A DNA stretch of 64,000 nucleotides from NCBI GenBank assembly GCA_946406115.1, contig OX291557.1, positions 8,092,501 to 8,156,500 on the forward strand, read 5' to 3'. The stretch comes from Apoda limacodes (Eukaryota > Arthropoda > Insecta > Lepidoptera > Limacodidae). The translations under genes were made by a program, and so were the position numbers. Under the pieces are notes generated by a model that worked only from the letters and a program-made list of their open reading frames with translations, was not told the DNA's origin and did no database searches. Positions 1 to 10,722 of the stretch are shown one piece after another (the first letter of the stretch is position 1; each line of letters starts with the position of its first letter).

Positions 1-1984
1 CACTAAATAGGAAGAAATAAGATGTCACTGAATTAATGGGACAACTTATTAATTTAACTTCATCCCGCGATTTTGTCCGCGTGGACTTTGAAAAACAAAA
101 AGGATTTTTTTAACTTTGTATGGTTTTACCTATAAAAATATCGAACTTTCTTACAAATTTATAACCGTTATTTTGTCCTTTAAGAGGTTTTTTTTTTCTA
201 AAAAGGTATACAATCAATCAGTGAATCTTATTGTTAACCTATGGGCCAAAGACCATTTTTTTAACGCATTTAGATTGAAAGTTTACGGATTTCCACACAA
301 ACCTACTCCGATTTTACTCCCTCAGGAGATGAATTTGCCAAAATCCTCTGTCTTGCCTAAAACTATCAGGACTGGACGCAGTCATTTGGGTCGTGCGTTC
401 AGACAGTCAGATAGTTAACTCTTTTATATACTTTATTATCTTTGGCGAAACTGAAAGAAGAAGGACAAAGAGAGACCGTGAGAGAGTTTATTTATATTTT
501 TTTTATTAATATAAATATTATTTGTAAGAACATTCGATATGAATACTATATGTTACACCTACTTATAATAATACAACGCAATTCATATCACCACTGCTGT
601 CACACGTTTTCCATATTTTTCATTTTCTCCGGACACTGTCCCATAACTTTGTCCCTCGCTGCAATATACAGGGTGATGACAATCCGCAGGCCTAAACGAG
701 ATTTTAATACAACCTCCGCTGAGGGACACATAAGGACTTGACCTGCTTGACACAGAAAGAAATATTTTAAGGCGAAAATATAAGGCGAAAATAATTGCGA
801 CGTTATCAACAAGTATTCGTGTTTTTTATTAATTAAGTATTGTTTTATAGGACTTCGTGACTTTGATTTGTATAAAGGATATTTTAGCATATAGTCGCTG
901 CGCGTGCAATACCGCGGAAGAGCACTTTGTAAAAACAGCGTATCTGCGTTTTCGCGATTTTACAGGAAGAAGAAAAAACTTAATATGTCAGTAATTTCAC
1001 TAAATTTTGCTGACTGAACTCTATCGCACCTAGTTTGGGGCTTACTTTATGGAGAAATAGTGTAAATTTATCTGTAACTTCCATAAAATCCGTGTAAAAT
1101 CACTTACGCGGTTTTGTTGCAACAAATAATATAAAAAGTAGTATAGCATCAGTAAGTACGCGGGTTTGAAATGAAACATTTTTTATTAGAAAACATTAAT
1201 TGTGAAAAGAAACAAAATAAAATCAGAAATCTTTCTATTATTGATAATCAAAATTATAAGAAAACTTATGTTTGTTAAGTTAAAGATATGAGCTTCTTAT
1301 AAAAAAACTTCTAATCTGCAGAAAATTAATATTTTATTCATTTTAAAATATATTTTTTTACATAAGGAGTTCAGATCTTTTACTTTGAAATACACAGAAA
1401 AATCTATTTATATACGTTTTACCGAAGTACAGGGAAACTATATTTTTTATTATTCTCTATCAACATTCATCTATAATTAACATTACCTATATCAGGAAAA
1501 CTTTTTTAATGGCAAGTTTAAGATTTGAACTTCTAATCTTAAGACAATTAACCAAGTTAGTTATTAAATTTTGTATTAAGTAAGACGTTGTGAGTTCATC
1601 TCTTTAACTTACTAAAAAAAGTCGTTTCTTAGTGATCAGTCTCCTAGGTTCCTCTCAAATCACAGAAAATATCCTAACGTAATCTTTGTTAAATGCTTTG
1701 TGCGAATATAGAAAAAGTAAAATTAGCTTTTAACTATTGAATACTGTAGGTACAGTAACAACCCTAGTGCCTTGAATATGAAAAATAGGAATTGTTTTCA
1801 CAATCAACTTTTCAAAAGTCATCATTATTCAAAAGTACTTATATTTATCTAATAAAACTTAGCAAACAAAAACATTCATTAACAAATAAATATAACAAAA
1901 AATAATAATTATTTTTGTAACTTAAACTCTCATTTAAATAATTATAATCACACCATTGAGACTCTTAATCACAGAAGGAACATT
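1..1984. other. AT-rich stretch, no recognised gene or repeat
   Basis: Short open frames here are low-complexity and show no family motif. I see no RNA gene, tandem array or recognisable transposon fragment. Confidence 0.6.
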
Positions 1985-2705
1985 ATTTATAAGGTAAGTT
2001 ATTATAAAAACTATGACAGTCTTTGGGTATGACACCCTTAAGCTCTTGTGAGTGCTCATACTTGGTTTTGGATATTGGCTGTGTAGAAGGTGAAGGCACA
2101 CTGTCAATCGGAACTTTTTCTTTGGTCGGACCTTATAGTCTATTGTGCCACTTACTTGGATTATACCTCAGTGCTTTTATTTCAACGACACAGTGACTAC
2201 CCGCCCCACGATATATAATGCTCATGTGATATATTATCTGCTTTGTTAGCGCAGCACTGGTCACATGCATCTTTTTTTGGCTGAAGCAACCCTCTCTTCA
2301 AATAAAAAACTTTTCTTAAAGCTACCCGTGGTTCATTTTCCGAAAGTAAATAGTCTACACATAGAAGATACAATTGCGCTTTTGATTGGATAATGGGTTC
2401 TAAATATAATTTCGAAGTTGATTGCCTACAATAATGGGATGGCAGTTTCGGTAATGCAGTTAAATATTTTCTAGCTAATTCTCTTTTCTAGCTTGAGCTC
2501 TTTTGGGTTCTGTGACTGCTTTATCTCTTGGTTCAGATTCAGATGGACCCATTATTCTTGCTGGATTTGGATCATTTTGTACATATTTATTACCGACTTT
2601 ATTAAATCCTGTATACTCCTCTCCCATCATTCTCTGTCGCTTATCTTTCGTTCTTTGCCAATTATTTTGATTCCCTTTGCGCTTCCTATTATTTTTCTTT
2701 GATGT
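1985..2705 (-). pseudogene. decayed transposon-type ORF (arthropod repeat protein family)
   Basis: Read on the minus strand, 2705 to about 2470 gives a basic segment with NNWQRTKDKRQRMMGEEYTG and then GFNKVGNKYVQNDPNPARIMGP. After stops and frame changes, a Cys-containing piece reads DACDQCCANKADNISHEHY. Near the end are ALRYNPSKWHNRL and then KTKYEHSQELKGVIPKDCHSF followed closely by YNNLP. The order (basic MxGxxYxGF start, Cys pair, ALRYNP, KYEHLQxLKxxxPKDYHSFY end) matches from memory a protein family repeated many times in arthropod genomes and thought to be transposon-encoded. Stops and frameshifts throughout show it is dead, and the middle is shorter than I expect. The mechanism class of this family is uncertain to me. 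Confidence 0.5.
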
Positions 2706-3024
2706 GTGTTCTATTAATTCCCTTTAAAGACTATTTATAAACTAATTACGTGTTTTTGATTAAAATTTCAAAAAAGTGTTCAATTAATAATTGAAAGTAC
2801 CTACAACTGCTTTTTAGAATGTTTTGTGTGCAAAACAAAATATATATAAATTCTGGTTTCCTTTGCTGTTAGTAAATTGCGCTAAAAGTTTCTTTGTAAT
2901 GGAACTTTGCGTAAATATTTACATTCTAATGTGTGAGAATGAGTCGGTGACGATCATAGTCTATGATTTCTGTAATCTGTCCTATGGACTTTACAATAGC
3001 CTCACAAATTAGACAAATTTAAAT
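2706..3024. other. intervening AT-rich DNA
   Basis: Nothing recognised. Confidence 0.5.
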
Positions 3025-3212
3025 AGTGAGACGGTGGACTCTTTTCTCTTTCTATCAACGTCGGCCATTTTGTTTGTTGATGTTTCTTAAAACAAGTTAG
3101 AAAGAGACAAGATACACCACAGTTTCTTTTTGTCTCTGTCACAACTTTGCAACCATTTTCCCTTCTTGCTAGAAAATACTCTGTCCATTTCTCTTTGTCT
3201 GTGGTGGGTGAC
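3025..3212 (+). repeat. dispersed repeat, copy 1 (partner at 16560-16745)
   Basis: The stretch with TCTCTTTCTATCAACGTCGG, CCATTTTGTTTGTTGATGTT and AACAAGTTAGAAAGAGACAA reappears in reverse complement at 16560-16745, where the equivalents are CCATTTTGTTTGTTGAAGTT and GACAAGTTAGAAAGATACC. Similarity continues through CACAACTTTGCAACCA to CTCTTTGTCTGTGGT, about 185 bp in all. No coding capacity. Probably a short non-autonomous element; the class is unknown. Confidence 0.6.
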
Positions 3213-4280
3213 GAGACAAGCAGTCGATTAGCTGTGGTAGAAAGTAGGACTTATAACGAAACTAAACAAAACTTTATCGTTTTACCAAAACCGATAAGAG
3301 TTGGCTACGGTACCTTGAAAATAAAAATAAAATTCAAATAAATACTACTTCAATTACAGGTCAAAGAATATTTCTCAGTACATTTTGGAACGGGCTTATC
3401 TATTTGTTAGGCACTAAAATTTATGTTAGTAACAAGAAAGCCGCATCTCAACACCTTTCTTGATTTCAGTTAGTGACCCATTAACATAGAACCCTTATAC
3501 TAAGCCTGAGTTCTTTGTAGTAGTTTACTTTCATATCGATACGTTTAAAAATACTTATTTGACAAATTTGAAGCAAAATATCTTTTAATAAGAGTAAAAA
3601 GTCTGATATGACAATATTTTACAAAACAAAACACGGAGGCAGAGTAAAATTTTACGCACATTTTATGCGCAGTACTTTGTACTGAAACGTGGCACCGCGT
3701 AATGGAATATGACGCTGCGAGGACAAAATGGATTTTTATTATTATTTGAAGAACAATTTCTGTTACTGAAGATAATTTTCTGGAAAAACATGCTTTTTTC
3801 ATTAAACTTTTTATTTTTCAGGCAAATTGTTTTAAAAAAGAATAATTTAACAGCTATTAATTAGATACTATGGCATTACATACCTAGGGGTACTACTATG
3901 TTTGCATGTGTGTGTTAAGTAACTAGGTTCCTGGATGATTGATTGGTAACCCGGGAAGTTTCTTGTCACTTCTTCCCTCTAGTTTCCGAAGTAACGGTAA
4001 GTTAAATTGTGTAAAAAATAAAATAAAATAATAAAATGTCTGTGTAAATGTGTATATGTGTAAGGAGTGTTTGGAGTCCTTCCGGCGCCAGGCGGCCGAT
4101 GGGGTACTGCAGTAGAGAGCACGGTGGGTGGTGGGTGGTCTATGCGGGTTAATATTGTTATTTAGTGTAATATTTGTTTGCGTTGTTCATGTCTTCGATA
4201 ATAAAGGCATTGCACATCAGCGGTAACAACTTGGCTCGTACTTTGCCATACTCCTACTTTTTCGCGTCACTTTAGTTTCA
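3213..4280. other. no gene recognised; GC-richer patch near 4075-4160
   Basis: Mostly AT-rich. A GC-richer patch (CCTTCCGGCGCCAGGCGGCC onward) is followed at about 4200 by AATAAA. It could be the end of an unknown retroelement, but no protein signal supports this. Confidence 0.45.
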
Positions 4281-4340
4281 TCCATACTAATATTATAAAG
4301 AGGTAACATTTGTTTGCTTGTATGTAGAGGATATTCATTG
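4281..4340 (+). repeat. RTE-like repeat fragment
   Basis: CATCCATACTAATATTATAA followed by a TTTGTTTGCTTGTATGT stretch is the usual border of the RTE-related repeat seen elsewhere in the window (19.5, 34.2, 38.4 and 57.1 kb). The rest is missing. A short GA run follows at about 4361. Confidence 0.5.
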
Positions 4341-4386
4341 CACCTACTAAATTGATATGAGAGAGAGAGATACGAGGTAAAAAAAA

Positions 4387-5533
4387 ACGAGTTGCACTCC
4401 GGGAGTGCCGGCAGAAGTGAAAACCTTTACACACGATTCGCGCTTAACACTCAAATATGTCACAAGACATGTCTTTGACATTGTCAAGAAATAATAATGT
4501 TTGTTTATTTACTTTTTTTACGTAGTATATTTGACATCGCAATCTGTCATAGAATTAAAATTCCATATCCAACCTCCCTGTACTACTCATAATCGCGAAT
4601 ACTAAAAAAAATTAAGCTTCTTAATGAATGTACACAAAATGGGGTCATTTTCATCACATATTGTGACACCAATAAATCAAAACCTTTCACATAGGAGACT
4701 CGATCTCATTATGGAAGAGCTATCTACGTATTATAACGTTTATTTGTAAAAAAGTTTACGCGGACAAAGCCCCTGGCGGGAGCTAAACGTGTAAATAGAT
4801 AAATACGAGTATTGAATGTACACACATGTTTGTTTTCAATTTTCTTTACGGACGAACGGACGGACAGACCATTAAATACACATATACATAAAGAAAAGTA
4901 AATCACTTACAAACTTACTCAACCACGAAAGAATCATAGGAAAAAAAAAAATTATTTGACGTTAAGCCATTGAAATATGTAAGCGGTAAGGCACCCCCAC
5001 GAGAAAAACACATATAATAGAAAAAAAAAAATTATAATAGGCGTGGCATTACGGTTTCCGTCTTACGAATTTCCACGATAAGGACACGTGACCTGACGCG
5101 AGTTTATCATTTTTTACCCATACCAAAAAAAGTGCACAACGCCGCTAAAGAAGTTTTCTCTTCAAAAAACGAGTTGCACTCCGGTAGTGCCGGCAGAAGT
5201 GAAAACCTTTAGACACGATTCGCGCTTATCACTCAAATATGTCACAAGACATGTCTTTGACATTGTCAAGAAATAATAATGTTTGTTTATTTACTTTTTT
5301 GACGTAGTATATTTGACATCGCAATCTGTCATAGAATTAAAATTCCATATCCAACCTCCCTGTACTACTCATAATCGCGAATACTAAAAATAAAAATTAT
5401 AATAGGCGTGGCATTACGGTTTCCGTCTTACGAATTTCCACGATTAGGACACGTGACCTGACGCGAGTTTATCATTTTTTACCCATACCAAAAAAAGTGC
5501 ACAACGCCTCTAAAGAAGTTTTCACTTCAAAAA
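4387..5533. repeat. interrupted tandem duplication (A - insert - B - A' - B')
   Basis: Block A (4387-4610, starting ACGAGTTGCACTCCGGGAGT) recurs as A' (5167-5390). Block B (about 5028-5166, TATAATAGGCGTGGCATTAC onward) recurs as B' (about 5393-5533). B runs straight into A', and A' meets B' across a short A-rich junction, so the unit is about 365 bp duplicated head to tail. The first A-B junction is split by about 415 bp of unrelated DNA (4611-5027). The copies differ at only a few positions, so the duplication is fairly recent. Likely a non-coding transposon body of unknown class. Confidence 0.8.
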
Positions 5534-6204
5534 TTTGCGACCAAGTTATACACTCTACTTTTATCATGATCACCCTCTATGAGAAAAAAGATAAGTGTAA
5601 CTTATAAATAAGAATAGTACATTTATTTATTTTACTTTCACCACATGAGAAAAACGCACCTTTTTTATACAAGGATCCATCATAAATTTGTGTAAACAAT
5701 TACAATAGCGAAATACATTTCACGCGGTTTTTACCTTTTCAATAAAGCTGATTACTTGTTCATACAATGTTCTTGATCGATCTCTGTAATCCACATTCCA
5801 AGTTGAAATCACTTTGCGTCCTTAGGGATTCAAAGTGCAACTTTAGTTTCTAGGGACGCAAAGTGATTTCAACTTGGAATGTCGTTATTGTCAGTAAATG
5901 TTCCAATCACTAAAGATATTGATCAAGAACATTGTATGCACATGTAACTAGCTGTAAAATAAAACTGGCTGGCCGCGAGTTAAAACCGCATGAAATATAT
6001 TTTAATTCCGCCTTTGTAATAGTTAAAAGAGTAAAGAACTCAAATTCGTATTTATGATGATACTTTTATAAAAAAAATAGTGCGTTTTCCTGAAGTAGTG
6101 AGGATGAAATAAATAAATGTACTATTCTTATTAATAAGTTACACTTACCTCTTTACTCGTAGAGGGTTATAAAAATACCTATCACTCGGTTGCAAAATTA
6201 TTTT
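5529..6204. mobile_element. foldback (long inverted repeat) element
   Basis: Two arms of about 300 bp are inverted around about 5842. Matching pieces include TGAAATCACTTTGCGTCCTTAG on the left with CTAGGGACGCAAAGTGATTT on the right, CATACAATGTTCTTGATC with GATCAAGAACATTGTATG, and ATAAGAATAGTACATTTATT with AATAAATGTACTATTCTTAT. The outer ends are TTTGCGACC and GGTTGCAAA. Inner pieces match best; outer parts have substitutions and small indels. No ORF. This looks like a non-autonomous foldback or long-TIR MITE. It abuts block B', so the two may belong to one larger composite. Confidence 0.75.
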
Positions 6205-6453
6205 ACCTCGTGCGCCGTCCTTTGATTCCCTCGCTGCGCTCCGGATTCTACCTTAGAATCCTTCGCTCTACTTTGGATTCAAAATAGCACCCTCGCTGAA
6301 ACAATATTATTTGGATCCCTTGTGATATAATCTACTATTTTATCCCAGTTCGTTGAATGCCACGGCTTTGACCTAAATCGGCGCGGGCGAAGCCGTAGGA
6401 AAAGGTTTATATATTGATTGTTTGATATGATGTTTGTGTGCGTCGTATGTACC
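6205..6453. other. GC-richer spacer with possible RTE-type tail
   Basis: Contains TTCCCTCGCTGCGCTCCGGA and, near 6380, CGGCGCGGGCGAAGCCGTAGG, which resembles the 3' tail of RTE-like repeats (GCGGGCGAAGCCGCGGG). Too short for a firm call. Confidence 0.4.
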
Positions 6454-6742
6454 TATGTATGTGTACGCACTATGTATGTGTACGCACTATGTATGTGTAC
6501 GCACTATGTATGTGTACGCACTATGTATGTGTACGCACTATGTATGTGTACGCACTATGTATGTGTACGCACTATGTATGTGTACGCACTATGTATGTGT
6601 ACGCACTATGTATGTGTACGCACTATGTATGTGTACGCACTATGTATGTGTACGCACTATGTATGTGTACGCACTATGTATGTGTACGCACTATGTATGT
6701 GTACGCACTATGTATGTGTACGCACTATGTATGTGTACGCAC
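6454..6742. repeat. minisatellite, 17-bp unit, 17 copies
   Basis: The unit TATGTATGTGTACGCAC repeats without visible change for 289 bp, which is 17 copies of 17 bp. Because 17 is not a multiple of 3 and the unit has no stop in any forward phase, all three forward frames stay open and read the same 17-residue cycle (YVCVRTMYVYALCMCTH). These frames are an arithmetic consequence of the repeat and not genes. Perfect copy identity suggests recent expansion or ongoing homogenisation. Confidence 0.95.
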
Positions 6743-6744
6743 TA

Positions 6745-6868
6745 TGCAGTTTTAGAGGTGCTTGTAAGGAAGCAACTTGATGCTGAGGTTTCAAAAAACA
6801 TCTTCCTACAATAGTATGGGGTTCTTCAAAAGGAAAGTTATTGGATTTTAAAAGTATTAGGCCGGTCA
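6745..6868 (+). mobile_element. jockey-type LINE 3' fragment
   Basis: ACAATAGTATGGGGTTCTTC with the following bases reads YYSMGFFKRKVIGF then stop, matching the last residues of the LINE protein better kept at 58570-58864 (YYSMEFFKKEVIRFLKG). Only the last part of the reading frame is recognisable. Confidence 0.55.
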
Positions 6869-7834
6869 ATCTAGACATCCGAAGATACATAAATTCCTAA
6901 AAAGACGAAAGTTGGTACAATTGTACGAAATATAATTATAACTAAAATTTTTAAAGCCCTCATCGATCCGGTACCTGGAAAAAAATTTACTTGAGTTCAA
7001 AGGTCAGGTTTATCATTAAATTGGCTTGGACAAAAATTGTAGATCATGTTGATCAAAATGTTTTAATACTCTTTTCCCTAAGAGCCACTGTTTCTGAGAT
7101 ATAACGATTCAAAAAGTTTACTCTTATAAGTAAACTCTTGTCTTTTGGTCTAAAACGAGCCATTTTAGCTCCTGACCGAGCGACTAAGGTTACTGCTTTA
7201 CATAGGCGTACCGTTAGATTTTTTGCTTCCTTGGTGGTATAAAGAACCAAAAAATATTAAAATTTAATAATACCTATCTCTTGTTTCTTCAATTCCTGAA
7301 AGCTTTGTAGTGCAGAAACACAACTTTTAAAATTTGAATGGAGGCCTAGTCATTAAAATTATTTTTAACGATAAGATGTCCTCCTATTGACAATTTTTTT
7401 CTTTTAATACGGAACTCCAATTGTAAGGGCTAAACTCGGTCTTCACGGTTTTTTTTAGTTCCGACAAACGAAACCCGATTGCGTTCTGAATCTTTGGTCG
7501 TCGACCGGCTCAACGCTGTATTCAACGGGAACGCGGGAACATAAAACTATTTATGCGGCCCAGTAGCACTGTGACCTATATTTGTGAGTTAACAGCAACA
7601 ACGTCTATGTGTGTGAATAACTAACAAGTATTTTAGTTAGTAAGTTAGTTAGAAGATTTTTAATCAAAGTTCTTACATTCGGCAATACACAGAATCAGAA
7701 TGATTTCTATATTGCATTGTCAGGTGAACCTAGGGTTACCAGATGAAAAATTTAAAAGTCCGGAGAAAAAGGCTAATTTTCTTAAAACAATCCTAAGAAT
7801 TTGCTGCAATTTCAGACTCTTTTTGAAACATAGG
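6869..7834. other. no gene recognised
   Basis: No motif-bearing frame. At about 7725-7790, GTGAACCTAGGGTTACCAGA followed by an AAAAGTCCGGA stretch resembles a common lepidopteran repeat, but I cannot assign it. Confidence 0.5.
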
Positions 7835-8607
7835 TTCCAAACAAGCTAACGGTCCGCCTGTTGGAAATCGGTCACCGCAGCTTATGAACACCAGGACATA
7901 ACTCGCGCGTTGCCGACTCTTAAAAAATCTAATAAATTATTTTTCAAAGATCCCCACATAATTGTCTTTAGGTCCAAGGAGCTCATTCCACAACAAGCGT
8001 TTGCGGGAGCAGGTTCCTTTAAAACCACACGATACGTGACCATTTAGGTTCAAGATTGTGAGGCTGAAGTTTCTGTCGATGGCGAGCGGTACGGTAGTAG
8101 AAAGAAGCCGTGGGTACCATTTAGAACATTCGCCTTTAGAACACATCCCATGATACAAGCGGAAAAACACACACAGTCTCTCTTAAAACTTTAAGGTTCG
8201 ATACACTTCTGAGTTTGGGATCTTCGACGATTCTCTCGGCCCGTCGTCACATCTAGTCAAAAGAGCCAACCTCGGGGTGTATCCACGCTGAGATGGCAAC
8301 AGTAGTCCATATGAGGCTTGACATGCGATTTATAAAGCAGCAACCTTTCCCCGAGGTGGAGCACTGCTTGGCTCTGTTGAGTACTCCAAGTTTTTTGGAC
8401 GCTGGGCTGGGCCTTATTTTCCAAATGATCTTGGAATTGAACATCGCTGGATATTTTAACTCCAAGGATTCTAATGCTCTTAGAGATGGTAAGGGGTGTG
8501 TACTTGAATTGTGGGACCTTAATGAATGGGGTTTTCTTCTGTGAGGTCTTCGTAGGGTTTGAATGGATCAAGTTTTCCAGTCCCCACTTAGAGACCTTGG
8601 ACAAAGT
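7835..8607 (-). pseudogene. jockey-type LINE reverse transcriptase, C-terminal part and 3' end, decayed
   Basis: On the minus strand, from 8604, the frame reads SNPTKTS, then SIRILGVKISSDVQFQDHLE, a Lys/Leu stretch, and LLLYKSHVKPHMDYCCHLS. This is the thumb/connection region that follows the YADD domain in jockey and related non-LTR reverse transcriptases. After a frame change it continues at 8170 with FRLYHGMCSKGECS and, near 7990, KRLLWNELLGPKDNYVGIF, corresponding to the WNELP...FK end of the family. The 3' tail (7835-7930) reads in reverse complement as the ACTCGCGCGTTGCCGACTC / CGGTCACCGCAGCTTATG block found at the LINE ends at 41.4 and 58.6 kb. The polymerase core and endonuclease are absent: a 5'-truncated dead insertion. 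Confidence 0.8.
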
Positions 8608-9584
8608 GGTCTCTCTGGCTACAGAACTCTAGAAAGACTATTTTTTTAATGTTAAAAAGTTTTTCTTTGCTACACCTAAAAAACTGCGTTTTTTCAATAA
8701 GTAAGCGTCAGTATTTACTTGTATGCATTATTAGATGCCTTGAGTAAAAAGAAATGTTAGGGAAGTGTAAAGTCATACTTTGCCCACAAAATGTGAAAAG
8801 TTAAAAAAGTGAGATTCAGTATCGCATGTAATACATTAGGCCGACGAGGACGACACGTCGCAACTTTTTACCAACATAATTTTTCCCGGCGCGCTGTGAA
8901 AAAGTGTAAAAAGTCAGAGCTTATAATAAATTTGGCAACTTGGAACTCGAGGAAGGACATAGAAGTAAAGAAGGTACTTAAAAAAAACGTGAAGGAATCG
9001 AAAACCACACAGGGTCAAAAGGAATTGGGCTAAGCTGCTGAGCCAATTTCAATGAAATTTTATCAGGGGAGGGAAAGAACATATGTAGCTACTTAGTATA
9101 ATGGCAAGTATGAGTCGGAGCAGATATAGGAAAATAACCAAAAACTGATTATTAAGGATTAAACTTGTAAGACTTAAGAGGACATATCTCGCTGTTTTTC
9201 CCCTTGCTCTCTTCCTGGATTTTGGCTTTAGAGTTGCATTTTTTTAAGTATTATAGATATACACAATTACTGTGTCTGTATGTTTTCCCTTTTTCTGATA
9301 TGCCATTTCTACAAAAAATCTTTTTTTATGATTTAGACGTGTGTTTATACAAATAAGACACGAAATAATTCATCACCTTTAAAGTGAAGTAATTATATTA
9401 AATTTAGTTTAGAAGAGGATTGGTGATAACGACTACGTTAAAGAGCCCGAGGCGCAGTTGTCCTTGTACGGCACATCCATATCTTGGACCGGGTTCTAGC
9501 GCAACAGCAAGTGTTTTTCAAATACCTATTTCTGCATTAGTTAGGTTGTAATATTTCCTCTTAATCTCATGATGGAAGAACACT
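8608..9584. other. no gene recognised
   Basis: An open frame at 8809-9033 contains NLATWNSRKDIEVKK, faintly like the start of a non-LTR endonuclease (ATWNVR), but without further family support. Nothing else seen. Confidence 0.4.
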
Positions 9585-9650
9585 ATCTACATATAATAAG
9601 TTTGTACGGAACCCTCGGTGCGCTAGCCAGACTCGCACTTGGCCGGTTCT
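9585..9650 (-). repeat. fragment of the GGTTCCGTAC...GGCCAAGTGCGAGTC repeat
   Basis: In reverse complement this holds CCGGCCAAGTGCGAGTCTGG, then CGCACCGAGGGTTCCGTACA, the left end of the dispersed repeat also seen at 17.2, 25.9, 27.0 and 29.9 kb. Only this end is present. Confidence 0.6.
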
Positions 9651-10196
9651 TTCGAATGTAATTTAAAGTTTTTTGGGAAAATTATCTATTTTACACACCA
9701 TTTCCAGACCTTGAAAATGCTTAAAATTCTAAAAAGGTCTAATTTCTCAAGAAGCCAAAAAGATAACAAGGCTGAAATAACTTATCATATCCGACATACA
9801 TGCTTATGCAGACGTATATAACAGCTCAAATATATCTACCGTACAAAAAAAACCATATAGCAATAAAAACGAAATTTACGAAGGTTTGAAGGATTTTCCT
9901 CAGTCAAGAAACTTGTTCGAAGTCGATTGTAACGATTTGAGATGGAAGAATTTCGTAAAATGTTAGATATGAAGCAATTTATTTATAATAGATTCATTTC
10001 ACGTGCAATTTTCTTTTCGTGTAACGTATTAAAACGTTATTTAGAGGGAAATGAAAAGCCGGCAGCTTTTTCGTAACGAAGTCGATAATAAAAAACTATA
10101 ATAATAACTGTCCAATGAAACGAGTGTACTGTTTTCTGGGCTCATGAATACCTACCTACTGTATGTATGATATTTAATATTTTTATTGTTGTGACT
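9651..10196. other. no gene recognised
   Basis: AT-rich, with no recognised signal. Confidence 0.5.
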
Positions 10197-10261
10197 CCCT
10201 CGCAGCCTAATTGATAGAATGGCCGGCTCCTTTGCAGAGGGTGTGGGTTCGATTCCCGCAC
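10197..10261 (+). mobile_element. tRNA-derived SINE, 5' head (left half of a split copy)
   Basis: The segment GCAGCCTAATTGATAGAATG to GGGTTCGATTCCCGCAC matches the head of the SINE at 63651 (GCAGCCTTGGTAGTGTGATG to GGGTTCGATTCCCGCACTGG). GGTTCGATTCC is a perfect RNA polymerase III B box. After CCCGCAC the SINE stops abruptly and resumes at 12071 (GCACTGGACAAAC), so an element of about 1.8 kb has been inserted in it. Confidence 0.8.
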
Positions 10262-10430
10262 GGTAAAAAAGAAATAGTTGAGCCAAGAGAATATCGTTTC
10301 ATATATGCACCAACGAATATTTACTTCATCTAAGATATTATTTCTCTTAAATATTTAAAATAATATGAAGTTATCACAAGATCAAATTTCATTGAACCAG
10401 TAAATAAAACTCTATCAATTTGAAACAATA

Positions 10431-10535
10431 TTTAATTCATTGAAGAAAAATATGCTTCTTTATTTGAAACACTTAGTTTTCTTGAGTAACTAAGTGTTTC
10501 AAATAAAGAAGCATATTTTTCTTCAATGAATTAAA
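10431..10535. repeat. perfect 48-bp inverted repeat, 9-nt loop
   Basis: Bases 10431-10478 are the exact reverse complement of 10488-10535, with loop TTCTTGAGT. No mismatch in 48 pairs, which stands out in an element with decayed surroundings. It is followed by short tandem copies of AAAGAGAATGAAGT (10533-10570). Confidence 0.95.
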
Positions 10536-10722
10536 GAGAATGAAGTAAAGAGAATGAAGTAAAGAGAATAGTCTTCACACAAGAGAATAGTGCTCTTAAC
10601 TAGACTACATCAGCTCTTAAATTAATAACATTATATTTTAGTTTAAAACAAAAAATGTTTCGGTGCAAAATGACATAGTTAACCGTCAAGATTAAATAAA
10701 GTTTTTTTAAAAAGCCCTACAC

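Noticed and set aside
6418..6814. Three overlapping + strand frames of 105-126 codons, Cys/Tyr/Val/Met-rich
   Set aside because: They are the same 17-bp minisatellite read in three phases; no sequence outside the repeat supports a protein.
8293..8544. Plus-strand frame of 83 codons
   Set aside because: Antisense of the decayed LINE reverse transcriptase.
8809..9033. Possible start of a non-LTR endonuclease (LATWNSRKDIEV)
   Set aside because: Only a five-residue likeness to ATWNVR, and nothing downstream fits an endonuclease.
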